64,000 nt of DNA from Dyella choica (GCF_003977665.1 NZ_RYYV01000003.1:248001-312000); one strand, 5' to 3'; shown: positions 45,459-55,621, counted from the stretch's first letter. The notes: generated by a model from the letters alone, not told the origin. Program-made: numbers and translations.

Positions 45459-46748
45459 TCATTGCACCGACGCCGCAGCCTCCGGCTTCAGCATCCCTCG
45501 TACATCCTCAAACTTGCCATCGCCGAACTTCGGCGTGAGGCCGAGCAGATGCGCCATCAACGGATACACATCCACGTTCGGGAAGTTGGGGAAGCGAATG
45601 CCGCTCTGAAACGCCGGGCCGTGTGCCACGAATAGCGCCTGCATCAGCGGATCGGCATTGTCATAGCCGTGTGCGCCCTGTTTCAGGTCGTCTCGGTGCT
45701 TGGCGAGGTACTCGCTGGTGGTGATGCGCCAGCCGACATCGGCCAGGCACACCAGCTGTGGCACGCGCGTATTGCTGCCGTAGTTCAGGCGCTTGGGAAT
45801 GCGGGACTTGTCCCAGCAGTGCATGTGCTGCTGGGGCTGCTCCAGTTGCTGTTCGATGGCGTTGAAATCGTGTTTGCGCTTGGGATTGAAGCCGGCGACT
45901 TCGTCCAGGGTCACCACTTCCACGTCTTTCAGATCTATCAGCTTGTCGATCAGGATGTTGTGGTCCGGCGGTACGCTGGCCATGCCGTGATCGGCGAGAA
46001 CGATGATGTTGATCTTGTCGTAGAGCCCGCGCTGGCGTAGTCCGTCGACCATGCGTCCGATCGCGGCATCGGTATCGCGCAGGGCCTGGTTCAGTTCCGC
46101 TGAATCGGGACCGTACTTATGCCCTGCCTTGTCGACCGCTTCGAAATACAGCGTGACGAAGCTTGGGCGCTGATCGGCCGGCATGTCCAGCCATGCCAGC
46201 ACCTGGTCGACCCGCTGATCCGCAGTCACCTTGCTGTCATAGCGTTTCCAGATATCCGGGTGCTTGCCCTGGATGTCCGCGTCCGAGCCTGGCCAGAACA
46301 TGGTGGCCGTATGCAGGCCATTTGCATCGGCGGTAACCCATAGTGGCGTGCCTTCGTCCCACCATAAGCCGTTGCTTTCGGCGTTCTTGTCGTCATGCGT
46401 GAACTTGCCCAGGACAGGATCGACCATGGTGTTGTCGACGATGCCGTTATGGTCCGGCACCAATCCAGTCACGATGGCGTAGTGATTGGGAAAGGTCAGC
46501 GACGGGAACGAAGGTTGCATGGAATCGGCGTGCACGCCGCTGGCGGCCATTGCCTGAAGGTTCGGAGTGATTCCGCGGTTGATGTAGTCGGCCCTGAAGG
46601 CGTCGATCGAGATAAGCAGCAGCGGAGTGGTAGCTGCAGCCTTGGCCTGTTGCGCCTTGGTTTCCGGCCCTACCGAAGGATGGGTCGCGCAGCCGGCGAA
46701 GCCCAAGGCCAGGAACGAACAAAGCAGAAGGCGAGACAAGCCTTTCAT
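45459..46748 (-). CDS. ENPP-type nucleotide pyrophosphatase/phosphodiesterase lipoprotein
   Basis: A 429-residue lipoprotein (lipobox GFAGC, Cys20) of the alkaline-phosphatase superfamily. Asp49 in SIDAFRADY, the nucleophile Thr85 in SLTFPNHY, VLADHGMASV and GAHGYDN give the two-zinc site. This matches the NPP of Xanthomonas, which splits nucleotide phosphodiesters. It would act in the periplasm or at the outer membrane on nucleotides or phospholipid head groups. It is divergent from the DUF1348 gene. Confidence 0.9.
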   Translation of the reverse strand: MKGLSRLLLCSFLALGFAGCATHPSVGPETKAQQAKAAATTPLLLISIDAFRADYINRGITPNLQAMAASGVHADSMQPSFPSLTFPNHYAIVTGLVPDHNGIVDNTMVDPVLGKFTHDDKNAESNGLWWDEGTPLWVTADANGLHTATMFWPGSDADIQGKHPDIWKRYDSKVTADQRVDQVLAWLDMPADQRPSFVTLYFEAVDKAGHKYGPDSAELNQALRDTDAAIGRMVDGLRQRGLYDKINIIVLADHGMASVPPDHNILIDKLIDLKDVEVVTLDEVAGFNPKRKHDFNAIEQQLEQPQQHMHCWDKSRIPKRLNYGSNTRVPQLVCLADVGWRITTSEYLAKHRDDLKQGAHGYDNADPLMQALFVAHGPAFQSGIRFPNFPNVDVYPLMAHLLGLTPKFGDGKFEDVRGMLKPEAAASVQ

Positions 46749-46934
46749 GGTGCGAAATCCGTTGGTCGATCGACAACTGCCAATGATGACGCAGTTGTGT
46801 GACTAATTCAGCATGCTCCATGGCGCAAGGCTCAATCGTCGTGTTTGCCCGCAAGTTCTTGGCCAAGCCGGTAGGACAGGCTGGGCTACAATCCACGCTG
46901 CTCGCGCTGCTTTACCTGTCCTGGAGCTGCAACC

Positions 46935-47411
46935 ATGCTCGAGATCGAACAACGCCCGCCCTTACCGCCGTTTACCCGCGAAACCGCGATCCAAAAAGTC
47001 CGCCTTGCCGAGGATGCCTGGAACACGCGCGATCCAAACCGCGTGGCGCTTGCGTATACACCCGATAGCCGCTGGCGCAACCGTGCGGAATTCCTGCAGG
47101 GGCGCGATTCGATCGTCGCTTTCCTCACGCGCAAATGGGCGCGTGAGCTGGACTACCGCCTGATCAAAGAGCTATGGGCCTTCGAAGGCCATCGCATCGC
47201 CGTACGTTTTGCCTATGAATGGCATGACGATTCCGGCAACTGGTTCCGTTCGTATGGCAACGAGAACTGGTTGTTCGACGAAAACGGCTTGATGGCCGAG
47301 CGGCATGCCAGTATCAACGACCTGCCGATCAGCGAGGCGCAGCGCCAATACCGTTGGCCGCAAGGGCGTCGGCCAGATGATCATGCGGGGCTGGGTGAAC
47401 TCGGGTTGTAA
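46935..47411 (+). CDS. DUF1348 (SnoaL-like) protein
   Basis: A 158-residue NTF2-fold protein. The sequence [21 protein letters not shown], then [18 protein letters not shown] and RSYGNENW, is typical of DUF1348. The family function is unknown. A GGAG site precedes the ATG. It converges on the flavoprotein gene across a palindromic repeat. Confidence 0.88.
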   Translation: MLEIEQRPPLPPFTRETAIQKVRLAEDAWNTRDPNRVALAYTPDSRWRNRAEFLQGRDSIVAFLTRKWARELDYRLIKELWAFEGHRIAVRFAYEWHDDSGNWFRSYGNENWLFDENGLMAERHASINDLPISEAQRQYRWPQGRRPDDHAGLGELGL

Positions 47412-47430
47412 CCAGGCTAGCCGGCGCGAG

Positions 47431-47519
47431 GGCTAGGATGGTAATCCCAGCAGCGCGCCGCTTCGTGCATGCCAATGCAGGGTTTAGCAACCCAGCCTAC
47501 GATTGTCATTCCAGCCTGC
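47431..47519. repeat. Extragenic palindrome, GTAGGCTGGGA family (copy 7), holding a stop codon
   Basis: GGCTAGGATGGTAATCCCAGC at the left, CAGGGTTTAGCAACCCAGCCTAC in the middle, and ATTGTCATTCCAGCCTGC at the right, all diverged from the consensus. Read on the minus strand, the right end encodes the last three residues and the TGA (47508-47506) of the flavoprotein gene. Confidence 0.82.
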
Positions 47520-48750
47520 GTTTTAGCCACGCCGCTGCGCCTAGCCCCGCCCGATACCCGCTTGCGAAACACGCCGTCAACAAATAGCCGCCGGTCGGCG
47601 CTTCCCAATCCAGCATCTCCCCCGCGCAAAACACGCCGGGCAGGGCGGTCAGCATCAGCGAATCATGCAAAGCTTCCAGCCGCACACCGCCGGCGCTGCT
47701 GATGGCCTCGGCCATCGGGCGCGGCCGTTGCAGGCGCAAGGGCAGGCACTTGATGGCATGGGCCAGGACATCCGGATCATGGCGTTGAGCCGAATCCAGC
47801 ACTTCATGCAGCAAAGCCGTTTTCACGCCGGCCAAGCCGGCCTGACGCCGCAAATGCTCGCTTAGCGTGCGGCTTCCACGCGGTTTGGCCAGGTCATGGC
47901 GCAATCGATCCAGTGTGCGGTCCGGCGCCAGGTCCAGTTCCAGCACGGCATGGCCTTGGCGGGCGATGGCGTCACGCAGGCTCGCCGATAGCGCGTAGAT
48001 CAGGCTGCCCTCGATGCCGGTCTGCGTGATCACGCATTCGCCCTGCAGCATTGGCGTGCGTCCGCAGGCATCGTGCAAGCGTGCGGCAACAGGTTTCAGC
48101 GGTGCGCCGGCATGGTGCGAGGATAAAAAGGTGCTCCAGTCGATATCGAAGCCGCAATTGGCGGGTTGCAATGGCGCAACGTCGACACCGCGTTCTGCCA
48201 GAAGTGTCTGCCAAGCGCCATCCGAACCCAGTTGCGGCCAGCTGCCGCCACCCAACGCCAAAACCGCAGCACCCGCATGCACGAAGCACTCACCCTCCGC
48301 AGTAGCGAAGCGCCAGGCGCCATCGTCACGCCAACCAAGCCAGCGATGGTGCACGTGAAAACGCACGCCGCTTTCGCGCAGCCGATGCACCCATCCACGC
48401 AATAGCGGTGCAGCCTTCAAATCGCTGGGAAACACTCGTCCCGAACTGCCCACGAAAGTTGCCACGCCCAAGCCGTGGGCCCAGTCCCGCAGGGCCTCGG
48501 CATCGAAGTCATCCAACCATGCGCCCACCTCCCTGGCTCGTTGGCCGTAGCGTTGGTCGAAGGCCGGGCGCGGCTCACCGTGGGTGAGGTTCATGCCGCC
48601 TTTGCCGGCGATCAGGAATTTGCGCCCGACCGAACCCTTGGCTTCGTACAGATCGACCTCGATGCCTTGCGCGCGCGCCGTTTCGGCAGCCATAAGCCCG
48701 GCAGGGCCGCCGCCGATAATGATCAGATTGGATGGGCGCGAAGATGGCAT
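47506..48750 (-). CDS. BaiN/YhiN-family flavoprotein (TIGR03862-like)
   Basis: A 414-residue FAD protein of the HI0933 family. LIIIGGGPAGLMAAETA binds FAD, GKGGMNLTH near residue 50 and VFCAGEMLDWEAPTGGYLL near the C-terminus are signatures. The reaction is unproven in most bacteria. Its end (Arg-Leu-Glu-stop) is encoded by the flanking palindrome. It starts 39 bases after the cupin gene of the alkylation-repair operon and may belong to it. Confidence 0.87.
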   Translation of the reverse strand: MPSSRPSNLIIIGGGPAGLMAAETARAQGIEVDLYEAKGSVGRKFLIAGKGGMNLTHGEPRPAFDQRYGQRAREVGAWLDDFDAEALRDWAHGLGVATFVGSSGRVFPSDLKAAPLLRGWVHRLRESGVRFHVHHRWLGWRDDGAWRFATAEGECFVHAGAAVLALGGGSWPQLGSDGAWQTLLAERGVDVAPLQPANCGFDIDWSTFLSSHHAGAPLKPVAARLHDACGRTPMLQGECVITQTGIEGSLIYALSASLRDAIARQGHAVLELDLAPDRTLDRLRHDLAKPRGSRTLSEHLRRQAGLAGVKTALLHEVLDSAQRHDPDVLAHAIKCLPLRLQRPRPMAEAISSAGGVRLEALHDSLMLTALPGVFCAGEMLDWEAPTGGYLLTACFASGYRAGLGAAAWLKRRLE

Positions 48751-48789
48751 GCACGGGTAGGGTGTTGGGGATCGTGCATTGTAAAAGAG

Positions 48790-49305
48790 CTAGCTGCTTT
48801 TTCCCCGCGGCGCCAAGCGTCGAATTAGGGGCTCATGCCGTGGATAACGGCTCAGCAGCGCCGGCGTATCCGCCAGCTCGAAAGTCGCGAACTCAAAGCC
48901 CGGCGCCACTGTGCATCCCATCAGCGAGTACCCCTGCATGCCCTCGCGCTCCGCCGCAAACCAGCAGCCTGCGGGCACTACGAACTGAAACACCGCACCA
49001 GGTTCATGCAGCATGTCGCCAAGCCGCTGCACCTTCCATTCGCCGCGCTCGTCCAGCATATGGATCAACAGCGGATCGCCGGCGTAGAAATGCCACATCT
49101 CGTCCGAGTCAATGCGATGCCAGGCGGAGTAGGCCTGGCCGTGCAAGAGGTAATAGATGCCGGTCGAGGCGTGGCGCCGTGTGTGGTCAGTCCGTGTGAC
49201 ATGCTCATCGCACCGGTAGGTCTGCCGGTAGAAGCCGCCTTCCGGATGCGGCTGCAGACCGAGCTGTTCGATGATGTCTTCAAGCGCGGAAGTAGCGATT
49301 GTCAT
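48790..49305 (-). CDS. Cupin-fold protein, DUF985
   Basis: A 171-residue cupin. [16 protein letters not shown], then [17 protein letters not shown] and [12 protein letters not shown], are typical of DUF985. Some members bind nucleotide sugars; no function is proven. Its ATG overlaps the ogt stop by ATGA, which places it in the same transcript as the alkylation-repair genes. Confidence 0.87.
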   Translation of the reverse strand: MTIATSALEDIIEQLGLQPHPEGGFYRQTYRCDEHVTRTDHTRRHASTGIYYLLHGQAYSAWHRIDSDEMWHFYAGDPLLIHMLDERGEWKVQRLGDMLHEPGAVFQFVVPAGCWFAAEREGMQGYSLMGCTVAPGFEFATFELADTPALLSRYPRHEPLIRRLAPRGKSS

Positions 49306-49820
49306 GCGACCCCGAACAAATCCCCATGCGCTACCTGGTCTTCCATCGCCAGCAAGAATCGCTTCGTCGGCAAGCCGCCGCCAAAACCCGTCAGGCTGCC
49401 GTTCGCCCCGATCACTCGATGGCAAGGTAACACGATAGGTAAAGGATTACGCCCATTGGCCGCTCCTACCGCACGCACAGCCTGAGGCTGCCCGATACGC
49501 TGCGCCAGTTCGCCATAGCTTAGGGTGGTGCCATACGGAATCTTGGCCAGTGCCCACCAAACCGCCAGCTGAAAGCCGGTCCCGATCGGGTGCAACGGCA
49601 GATCGAAATTCGTGCGCGTGCCGGCAAAATATTCCTCCAACTGCTTGCGCGCAAAGGCGAGCTTGGCCGGTTCGTGCTTCCATGCGGGATCGGGCTCCTT
49701 GCGATGCTTGCCGATCTCGAACCAGACTTCACGCAAGCCCTTCGCGTCAGCCACCAGTAGCAGCTTGCCGATCGGTGTGGGCAACGAGTCGTACCAGATG
49801 AAGTCGTTGGATGGGCTCAT
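49302..49820 (-). CDS. ogt: Methylated-DNA-protein cysteine methyltransferase
   Basis: A 172-residue suicide repair protein that takes alkyl groups from O6-alkylguanine. The acceptor is the Cys in [32 protein letters not shown] is the DNA-binding helix region with its Arg finger. The ATG at 49820 overlaps the stop of the Ada-AlkA gene, so the repair enzymes are made together. The DUF985 gene follows by another ATGA overlap. Confidence 0.95.
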   Translation of the reverse strand: MSPSNDFIWYDSLPTPIGKLLLVADAKGLREVWFEIGKHRKEPDPAWKHEPAKLAFARKQLEEYFAGTRTNFDLPLHPIGTGFQLAVWWALAKIPYGTTLSYGELAQRIGQPQAVRAVGAANGRNPLPIVLPCHRVIGANGSLTGFGGGLPTKRFLLAMEDQVAHGDLFGVA

Positions 49821-51331
49821 GCCGGGGCTCCCTGTCGTGGCTTGATTGGCAGCTTCGCCGGTGCACTCATGCTGCGCCATAGATGCATTACCGCATAGGC
49901 GCGCCACGGCCGCCAGGCTTCGGCCAGTTGCGTCAGTGCCTTGGTGCTGAGCGTTTCACCATCGCGCGAGGCCGCGCGCCGCAGTATCAGGTCGGCGGCG
50001 GGAAACGCATCCGGATGGCTCAGTGCACGCATCGCCATGTAATGGGCCGTCCATTCACCAATGCCGGGCAGGGCCACCCAGCGCAGGACGAACTCGTCCA
50101 GCGACTGTTCGACCCGAAAATCCACGCGCCCGTCCAGTACTGCGCGCGCGACGCCGCGAATGGTTTGCGCGCGCGCTGTGGTGATGCCCAACGCATTGAG
50201 ATCCGCATCGGCCAACAGCTCCGGTGTGGGGAACAGACGTTCCAGGCCGGGAGCCACCGGCACGGGCAGCGCTACACCGTAGCGATGCACCACCCGCGAA
50301 GCGAGCGTGCGCGCAGCTGCCACGCTCACTTGCTGGCCGAGTATCGCGCGCACCGCCACCTCAAAACCATCCCAGCTGCCGGGCAAGCGCAGGCCGGGGC
50401 TTTTGCGCAACAGGGGGCGCAGATGCGCTGTGCTCTGCAAGGCCGTGGCGATGGCCTGGGGATCCGCGTCCAGATCGAACATGCGCCGAATGCGCGTCAC
50501 CACCGCCAACATCTGCGCCGGTTGCGGGCAATGCAGTTGCAGGCGCAGCATGTTCTCCTGCTCCGGCCATGCGCTCAGGCGCAGCCAGCCCGGTGCTTCG
50601 GCCGGACCAAAGACTCGCGCATAACTTGCATCGTCGACCACTTCGATGCCTGGCAAGGAACGGCCGCGCAAAAAGGCCAGTACGGCGCCGAAATCATAGG
50701 GCGGGCGGTAGTTCAAGCGCAACGTCAGGCTGTCATCGCTGCCGGAATGAGGCTTGCGCCGCAGCTCGCGCGGCGCGATGCGATTGGCCTGCGCAAACGC
50801 GGCATTGAAGCGCCGCAGGCTGCCGAAACCTGAGGCAAGCGCCACATCCGTGACCGGCATGTTCGACTCGGTCAGCAGTTGCTTGGCGAACAAAAGCCGG
50901 CGCGTGGTATGCACGTCGATCGGTGGTGCACCCAGCCGCTCCACGAACAAGCGGCGCAATTGCCGCGGCCCAACGCCGACGCGCCGCGCAAGCTCATCCA
51001 CCGGGTGGTCCTGCAGCAGGCCGTCGTCGATCAGCTTCAAGGCGCGCGTTACCACGTGATCGCAGCGCTGCCAGGCATCGTTGCCGGGCGCGAGTTCCGG
51101 ACGGCAGCGCAGGCAGGGGCGAAACCCCGCCGCTTCCGCCGCCGCGGCCGTCGTGTAATACGCGACGTTCTCGCGCTTGGGCGAAGGCGACGCAGGGCAT
51201 ACCGGCCGGCAGTAGATGCGGGTGGTGCTGACTGCGATGAAAAACAGCCCGTCGAACCGCGCGTCCCGGCTCAGTCGAGCTCGCTCACAGGTTTGCGGGT
51301 CCAGGGCGGGAAAGGTGTGGGCTTCTGTCAT
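49817..51331 (-). CDS. Ada-AlkA fusion: methylphosphotriester sensor, AraC regulator and 3-methyladenine DNA glycosylase
   Basis: A 504-residue protein. Residues 1-80 are the Ada zinc domain with Cys41, 45, 73 and 76; Cys41 would take the methyl group and switch on DNA binding. Residues 95-190 are an AraC helix-turn-helix pair. From about 200 come the AlkA N-terminal domain and the HhH-GPD glycosylase ([17 protein letters not shown], catalytic Asp in [10 protein letters not shown]). It both senses alkylation and removes damaged bases, and heads an operon with ogt. E. coli splits these roles between Ada and AlkA. Confidence 0.94.
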   Translation of the reverse strand: MTEAHTFPALDPQTCERARLSRDARFDGLFFIAVSTTRIYCRPVCPASPSPKRENVAYYTTAAAAEAAGFRPCLRCRPELAPGNDAWQRCDHVVTRALKLIDDGLLQDHPVDELARRVGVGPRQLRRLFVERLGAPPIDVHTTRRLLFAKQLLTESNMPVTDVALASGFGSLRRFNAAFAQANRIAPRELRRKPHSGSDDSLTLRLNYRPPYDFGAVLAFLRGRSLPGIEVVDDASYARVFGPAEAPGWLRLSAWPEQENMLRLQLHCPQPAQMLAVVTRIRRMFDLDADPQAIATALQSTAHLRPLLRKSPGLRLPGSWDGFEVAVRAILGQQVSVAAARTLASRVVHRYGVALPVPVAPGLERLFPTPELLADADLNALGITTARAQTIRGVARAVLDGRVDFRVEQSLDEFVLRWVALPGIGEWTAHYMAMRALSHPDAFPAADLILRRAASRDGETLSTKALTQLAEAWRPWRAYAVMHLWRSMSAPAKLPIKPRQGAPA

Positions 51332-51513
51332 GGAGTCAGGCTAGCACCGTTGCTGGCGGGAAACTCGCCGTTTTCGGACATCAATGCCAACGTCCAGGAC
51401 GGTTAGGAGCGCTTATGCGCTGTTTGTGGGGCTGAGAATGCCCCTCTTTTTCCGCTCAACATCCCGGATATATTTGCTATATCTATTTAGAGGGAATTTA
51501 CAGGGGACGTAGC

Positions 51514-53112
51514 ATGAACTTCAGGAAGCACGGCGCATTACTTTTCGTAGTGGCGCTGCTAGGTCTTGGCGCCGCGCCGCTACAGGCGGGCCCATCAACA
51601 CCTCCGGCCGCACCGTCTATGGGCGAATTCCCGGTCCACCCCTTCGCCCGGGAGATCAAGGCGTTCGTCGCCGCTGTTCGCGAGGCCGAGAAAGAAACCG
51701 ATCCGCTGCGGCGTTGCCTGGCCTATCCGGATCCGCCTGGCAGCCATTGGACCCATGAGGCCGTTGTGGCGTACTGCCATTATCGCTATCAGCCAATCAT
51801 TACCTTTGCCGAAGTCAAGGATTTGATCGAGCATGGTAAGGCGGCAGAGCTGGATCGGCGTATGGATGCCGCGTTGAACGCTCAATTTACGCAACCGGAT
51901 GCGCGCGGAAGGCTCGACCAAAGCTTTTTGATGGATTTCGGCGACGGCTCCATGGCTACGCGGTATTTGCTCGACGCCTGGAAGCGCCAATCGCCCGATA
52001 GTGCCTTTGCGTACGCAGCCAGCGGATACGCCTATGTAAATATGGCGCATGAGCAACGCGGCGGTGCATTTGCGCCCGATACACCAGGGGAAAAATTCGA
52101 TGCGATGCACCGGCTGCTGTTGCGGGCCGACGCCGACTTGCGGCGCGCGATAAGCTTGAATCCGCGTATTACCCCGGTCTACAGGGCGATGATTCATGCG
52201 GCCGGTCTTGAATTTGGCAGGGCCTATGCGCAGCAGGCGATCGATCAGGCTGCGAAGGTCGATCCTGCTAACTGGACCATCTACCGCGAAAGAATATGGC
52301 TCGCCGAGCCGCAATGGATGGGGTCGCTGGATGCCATGCAGGGGGTAGCTGATTCGGCGATGCAGCATGTGAAACAAAACCCATTGCTATGGATGGAAAA
52401 GACGGCGGTTGCGCAGTACCAGGCGAACGTAAACAACTGTGACTGCGCGCCGCCACCAGAGGCGGAGAATTTCCCTGCCGCCTTTGATGAGCTGGTGTCC
52501 ATGGAGGTTTTTCAGGCCGCGGCAAAGAGGGCGCAAGAACAGAACGCAATAGCCGAGTCTGTGGTCTATCTGTCCGAGGCCATTCGATTTATGGATGCGC
52601 CGCAGTTTCCGAGTACAGCGCTGCTCCGCCAGCGGCGTGCTCCGCAGCTCGTTATCGTCGACGAGCCGCAAATGGCTCTGGACGAAGCCAACAAATTGGT
52701 TGCATCAGCACCTGGCGACGCAGGCGGCTATGCGGCGCGAGGCTTGGTATACCTCCATCGAGGCAATAATTCTCGTGCCGAGCAGGACCTCGAAACCGCG
52801 CTTACCCTGAAGTCGGACGATGATTTAGTACTAAGTACGCTCGTTTCGATTTACACCGCCAATCGCGAATGGGATAAAGCCTGGGATGTCGACAATCGCA
52901 TGCTGCAAAAGAGCCCGGACAATCAGGAGGTGTGGATATTTCGGGCGATAATTCAGGAACAGCAGCCGCGTGCGGGGCTGGAGGATACCTATCGCTATTG
53001 CTTGGCTCGCTTCAGCGACGATCCTTCGATGGAGCTTCAATTCAAGCAAATGCGTGAGGCATTGGACAGGGCGTCCAAGGCCGGTACCGCGGCTCCGGTA
53101 CAGGGGCGTTGA
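51514..53112 (+). CDS. Secreted TPR-type protein, possibly DUF4034
   Basis: A 532-residue protein with a signal peptide (1-25, ending PLQA). The N-terminal half contains conserved Trp and Cys residues, and the middle stretch with WMGSLDAMQGVADSAM resembles DUF4034. The C-terminal part (about 395-500) has two to three TPR repeats (AGGYAARGLVYLHRGNNSRAEQDLETAL). Codon use is less GC-biased than its neighbours. A CAGGGGA site precedes the ATG. The role is unknown; a periplasmic protein-interaction role fits TPRs. Confidence 0.78.
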   Translation: MNFRKHGALLFVVALLGLGAAPLQAGPSTPPAAPSMGEFPVHPFAREIKAFVAAVREAEKETDPLRRCLAYPDPPGSHWTHEAVVAYCHYRYQPIITFAEVKDLIEHGKAAELDRRMDAALNAQFTQPDARGRLDQSFLMDFGDGSMATRYLLDAWKRQSPDSAFAYAASGYAYVNMAHEQRGGAFAPDTPGEKFDAMHRLLLRADADLRRAISLNPRITPVYRAMIHAAGLEFGRAYAQQAIDQAAKVDPANWTIYRERIWLAEPQWMGSLDAMQGVADSAMQHVKQNPLLWMEKTAVAQYQANVNNCDCAPPPEAENFPAAFDELVSMEVFQAAAKRAQEQNAIAESVVYLSEAIRFMDAPQFPSTALLRQRRAPQLVIVDEPQMALDEANKLVASAPGDAGGYAARGLVYLHRGNNSRAEQDLETALTLKSDDDLVLSTLVSIYTANREWDKAWDVDNRMLQKSPDNQEVWIFRAIIQEQQPRAGLEDTYRYCLARFSDDPSMELQFKQMREALDRASKAGTAAPVQGR

Positions 53113-53181
53113 GCGGATTTGCTGGACGGCAGCGCGTTTTTTAACCCGAATGACAGCGTTGGAATAGCAAGGAAGACCCAT

Positions 53182-53213
53182 CGCAGATCAGGCACGCAAG
53201 TGCCTGATCTGGC
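53182..53213. repeat. Hairpin repeat, second copy of the third hairpin at 39431
   Basis: AGATCAGGCAC-GCAA-GTGCCTGATCT with flanks; the 32 bases 53182-53213 are identical to 39431-39462 in the opposite direction. It lies between the converging TPR and cytochrome b561 genes and could end both transcripts. Confidence 0.88.
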
Positions 53214-53251
53214 ATGACCGAATCCGGACATGTTTAGGTTGCGACCTTGCT

Positions 53252-53800
53252 TCACTCCGTTCCATGCCCGATGCCAGTCATGCTCGAAAGCACCCCATCC
53301 CTGCGAATCAGCCCGTGATACAACGCGGCCCCAAGGTGCGCCAAGAACGTCAGGAACAACAAAATCGCCAACCACGCATGCGCATGTCGCAGGATCGCAA
53401 ATGCCGCCGCATTCACCGGAAAGATGGGTGGCAAGCGCACCGAGTGGCTGAGCATCACCGGATAACCACCGGCCGACAGCATTGCCCAGCCGACCAGGGG
53501 CATTGCCAGCATCAGCGCGTACAGCAGGTAGTGCGATGCATGCGCAGCGAGCTTCTGCACGGCGGGCAGGTCGGTGGGCAGGGGCGGCGGCGGGTTGCGC
53601 AGGCGTACCGTGAGCCGGACTATGGCGAGCATGAGTATCGCGATGCCCAGCGGCTTATGAATCGCAAGCAGCCAGGCGTGCCGCTCGGAGACGGATGCCA
53701 CCATGCCCACGCCGATGAACAGCATCGACACGATCATCAGCGCCATCAACCAGTGCAGCACGCGGGCGGCAAGCACGAACTGGGTGGAAGAGCGCGTCAT
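53252..53800 (-). CDS. Cytochrome b561-family protein
   Basis: A 182-residue membrane protein with four hydrophobic segments. His in ARVLHWLMALM, HKPLGIAILML, HASHYLLYALM and HAHAWLAILLFL are likely b-heme ligands. It would carry electrons across the inner membrane. Its ATG overlaps the stop of the catalase-like peroxidase gene (ATGA), which suggests it feeds electrons to that enzyme. Confidence 0.92.
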   Translation of the reverse strand: MTRSSTQFVLAARVLHWLMALMIVSMLFIGVGMVASVSERHAWLLAIHKPLGIAILMLAIVRLTVRLRNPPPPLPTDLPAVQKLAAHASHYLLYALMLAMPLVGWAMLSAGGYPVMLSHSVRLPPIFPVNAAAFAILRHAHAWLAILLFLTFLAHLGAALYHGLIRRDGVLSSMTGIGHGTE

Positions 53801-54873
53801 GGCTTGGTCTCCGGGTTGCTGGTGGCCACGGCGGTGCCGGGAAGATGCGCTTCCTCGCTGGTGCGGCGCAGATAGGATGTGGCGTATGCAGCAGAACGTG
53901 CGGGTAGCAGCGGATCGCCGGAAATCTCGATCCCGTGTGGCAGTACGGTCGGGTCGTAATTGATGTCGCGGCACTCGCCGCTTTCCTGTGTTTCGGTGCC
54001 GGTAAGCACCAGTGTGCCGGCGTCGATCTCGCGACGATCCGAGGGCCATGTCTTGGTCGCGTCATCGGTGGGGTCGCCTGGATTGGCGAGCGTGACGATC
54101 AAGTGCCAGTGCCGCGGTCCTTGTGCGAGCCGCCGGGTGAGATCGGCTTCCAGGTAATCCGCATCGCTGCCGCCGGTTGACGTATCGCTGGTTTCCGGCA
54201 CTACACGCCAACGCACCGGGTGCTTTTCGCCATTCGCATCGACAAGTACGAACGCATTCAAGCTCCAGTAGCTTTCGGTCGCATAGCTGGCGGAGGGTTT
54301 GGCCGTCTTCACCCACTCGCGAAACGCCGCTGTTTCAGGATGTGCCGCGAAAAACGCACCGATCTTGGTGGAGTCGGGCTTGCCGGTGGAGGGATCGGGC
54401 TGCTGCGCCTGAAGCAGTTCATAGAATGCCTGCGGCGTGGCGACCGGAAACACCGGCATGCTGTTCATGCCGGTGCGCCACTGCTGGCCGTTGGCTTGCG
54501 TAAAACGCAAGGCCAGGCTGCGGATGGGGACACTGCCGTCTGGCGCATAGGGATTGCCACCGGGAATTGCAAAGCGGCCCACCACCGGCGTCCGGCCTGG
54601 CGTGAACACCAGTGCATCCGAATAGACCTGCGCCTGGCCGTTGCTGTCGAAGTAGCCAGCCACGCACACCCCTTTCGCGTGATTGCGGCGGTAGCCGGCA
54701 AACACGCCGGCATTGGCTTGCAGCTGATTCACCAGTCGCTGCGCCGTCAATCGGTGTGGCGTCAGCCAGCCGCTGACATAGCCGAAAGCCAGGACCATGA
54801 CGATCAGCACGAGGCCGATCAATGCGAATCGCGCAAGTACATTTCGGCCGGAAAGAGGCGGTGAGTCATGCAT
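53797..54873 (-). CDS. Membrane-anchored catalase-family peroxidase (SrpA-like)
   Basis: A 358-residue heme protein. A single membrane segment (about 15-36) anchors it facing the periplasm. NHAKGVCVAGYF has the distal His, RSLALRF is a catalase motif, and the proximal Tyr is in RSAAYATSYLR near the C-terminus. Such short catalases act as peroxidases rather than true catalases. The coupled cytochrome b561 is the likely electron donor, giving a quinol-linked peroxide reductase. Confidence 0.9.
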   Translation of the reverse strand: MHDSPPLSGRNVLARFALIGLVLIVMVLAFGYVSGWLTPHRLTAQRLVNQLQANAGVFAGYRRNHAKGVCVAGYFDSNGQAQVYSDALVFTPGRTPVVGRFAIPGGNPYAPDGSVPIRSLALRFTQANGQQWRTGMNSMPVFPVATPQAFYELLQAQQPDPSTGKPDSTKIGAFFAAHPETAAFREWVKTAKPSASYATESYWSLNAFVLVDANGEKHPVRWRVVPETSDTSTGGSDADYLEADLTRRLAQGPRHWHLIVTLANPGDPTDDATKTWPSDRREIDAGTLVLTGTETQESGECRDINYDPTVLPHGIEISGDPLLPARSAAYATSYLRRTSEEAHLPGTAVATSNPETKP

Positions 54874-55019
54874 GGATCAAGTCCTGGCAGGAAGGATTCA
54901 TCGGATTACCTTCGTCCGTGACCGGCCTACAGTTACAGCTTGGTGCGCACTCACCGTCCAAGCACCTCGGCGCTCGTTCGGCGATACGCGCAGGCCATAA
55001 GCGGCGGGCGCGTCGATAT

Positions 55020-55043
55020 CGAAACTGTCGGGCCGCAGTTTCT
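55020..55043. repeat. Small inverted repeat after the secreted hypothetical
   Basis: GAAACTG-TCGGGCCG-CAGTTTC, seven-base perfect arms with a GC-rich centre, 12 bases past the stop of the minus-strand gene. It could be a weak terminator; there is no T run. Confidence 0.4.
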
Positions 55044-55054
55044 CAGCGTGACGG

Positions 55055-55621
55055 CTATTTCACCGGCGCCATCAAATGCTGGTACGGCGTGCCTGCCCAC
55101 ATCACATAAGGCATGGACGTATCGGGGTCGGCGTTCTTCGGATACATGTCGTAGAAGGACGGATCGGCACCCACGATCATGAAATGAGGTCCGGTCTTGA
55201 TCCAGTGGTTGCTCGGCAGCGGTTTTTTCGCGTACGGATCGGTATTGCTGGCATCCGTGCCGCCTTCGAGCATGTACATCACGCCGATCTTGCCGGTCGG
55301 CGGCGGCTTGTGAGCCATATACGCCTGCGCCCATTCGAACGCGTTCTTGTCCATGCACATCGGATCGGGGCCGGGCGTGGCCGGATTGTCGGGCATGCAG
55401 GTGTAGCCATTGCTGCCTTGGCGCAGTGTGCGCATCGTGCCATCGGGATTCATGGCGACGATGGTGGCGCCCTTTGCCACGCCCGGCGGCGCCGCACGCA
55501 TGGCGCTGGCAATGAGCTGGGCATCCTTGGGTGCTGGTTTGTCGGCTGCCCATACGGCACTCGTTGCAACGAGCAGGGCAGCGATGGCAGTGAACCGGTA
55601 CTTCGAGCCTTTGGCGCGCAT
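55055..55621 (-). CDS. Secreted hypothetical protein
   Basis: A 188-residue protein with a signal peptide (1-25, cleaved after VWAA). The mature part has conserved-looking stretches NPDGTMRTLRQGSNGYTCMPD and PMCMDKNAFEWAQAYM, with one Cys pair, and a Met-rich C-terminus (HFMIVGADPSFYDMYPKN). I do not recognise a named family. A GGAGG site precedes the ATG. It lies 181 bases upstream of the peroxidase operon on the same strand and may be functionally related. Confidence 0.75.
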   Translation of the reverse strand: MRAKGSKYRFTAIAALLVATSAVWAADKPAPKDAQLIASAMRAAPPGVAKGATIVAMNPDGTMRTLRQGSNGYTCMPDNPATPGPDPMCMDKNAFEWAQAYMAHKPPPTGKIGVMYMLEGGTDASNTDPYAKKPLPSNHWIKTGPHFMIVGADPSFYDMYPKNADPDTSMPYVMWAGTPYQHLMAPVK

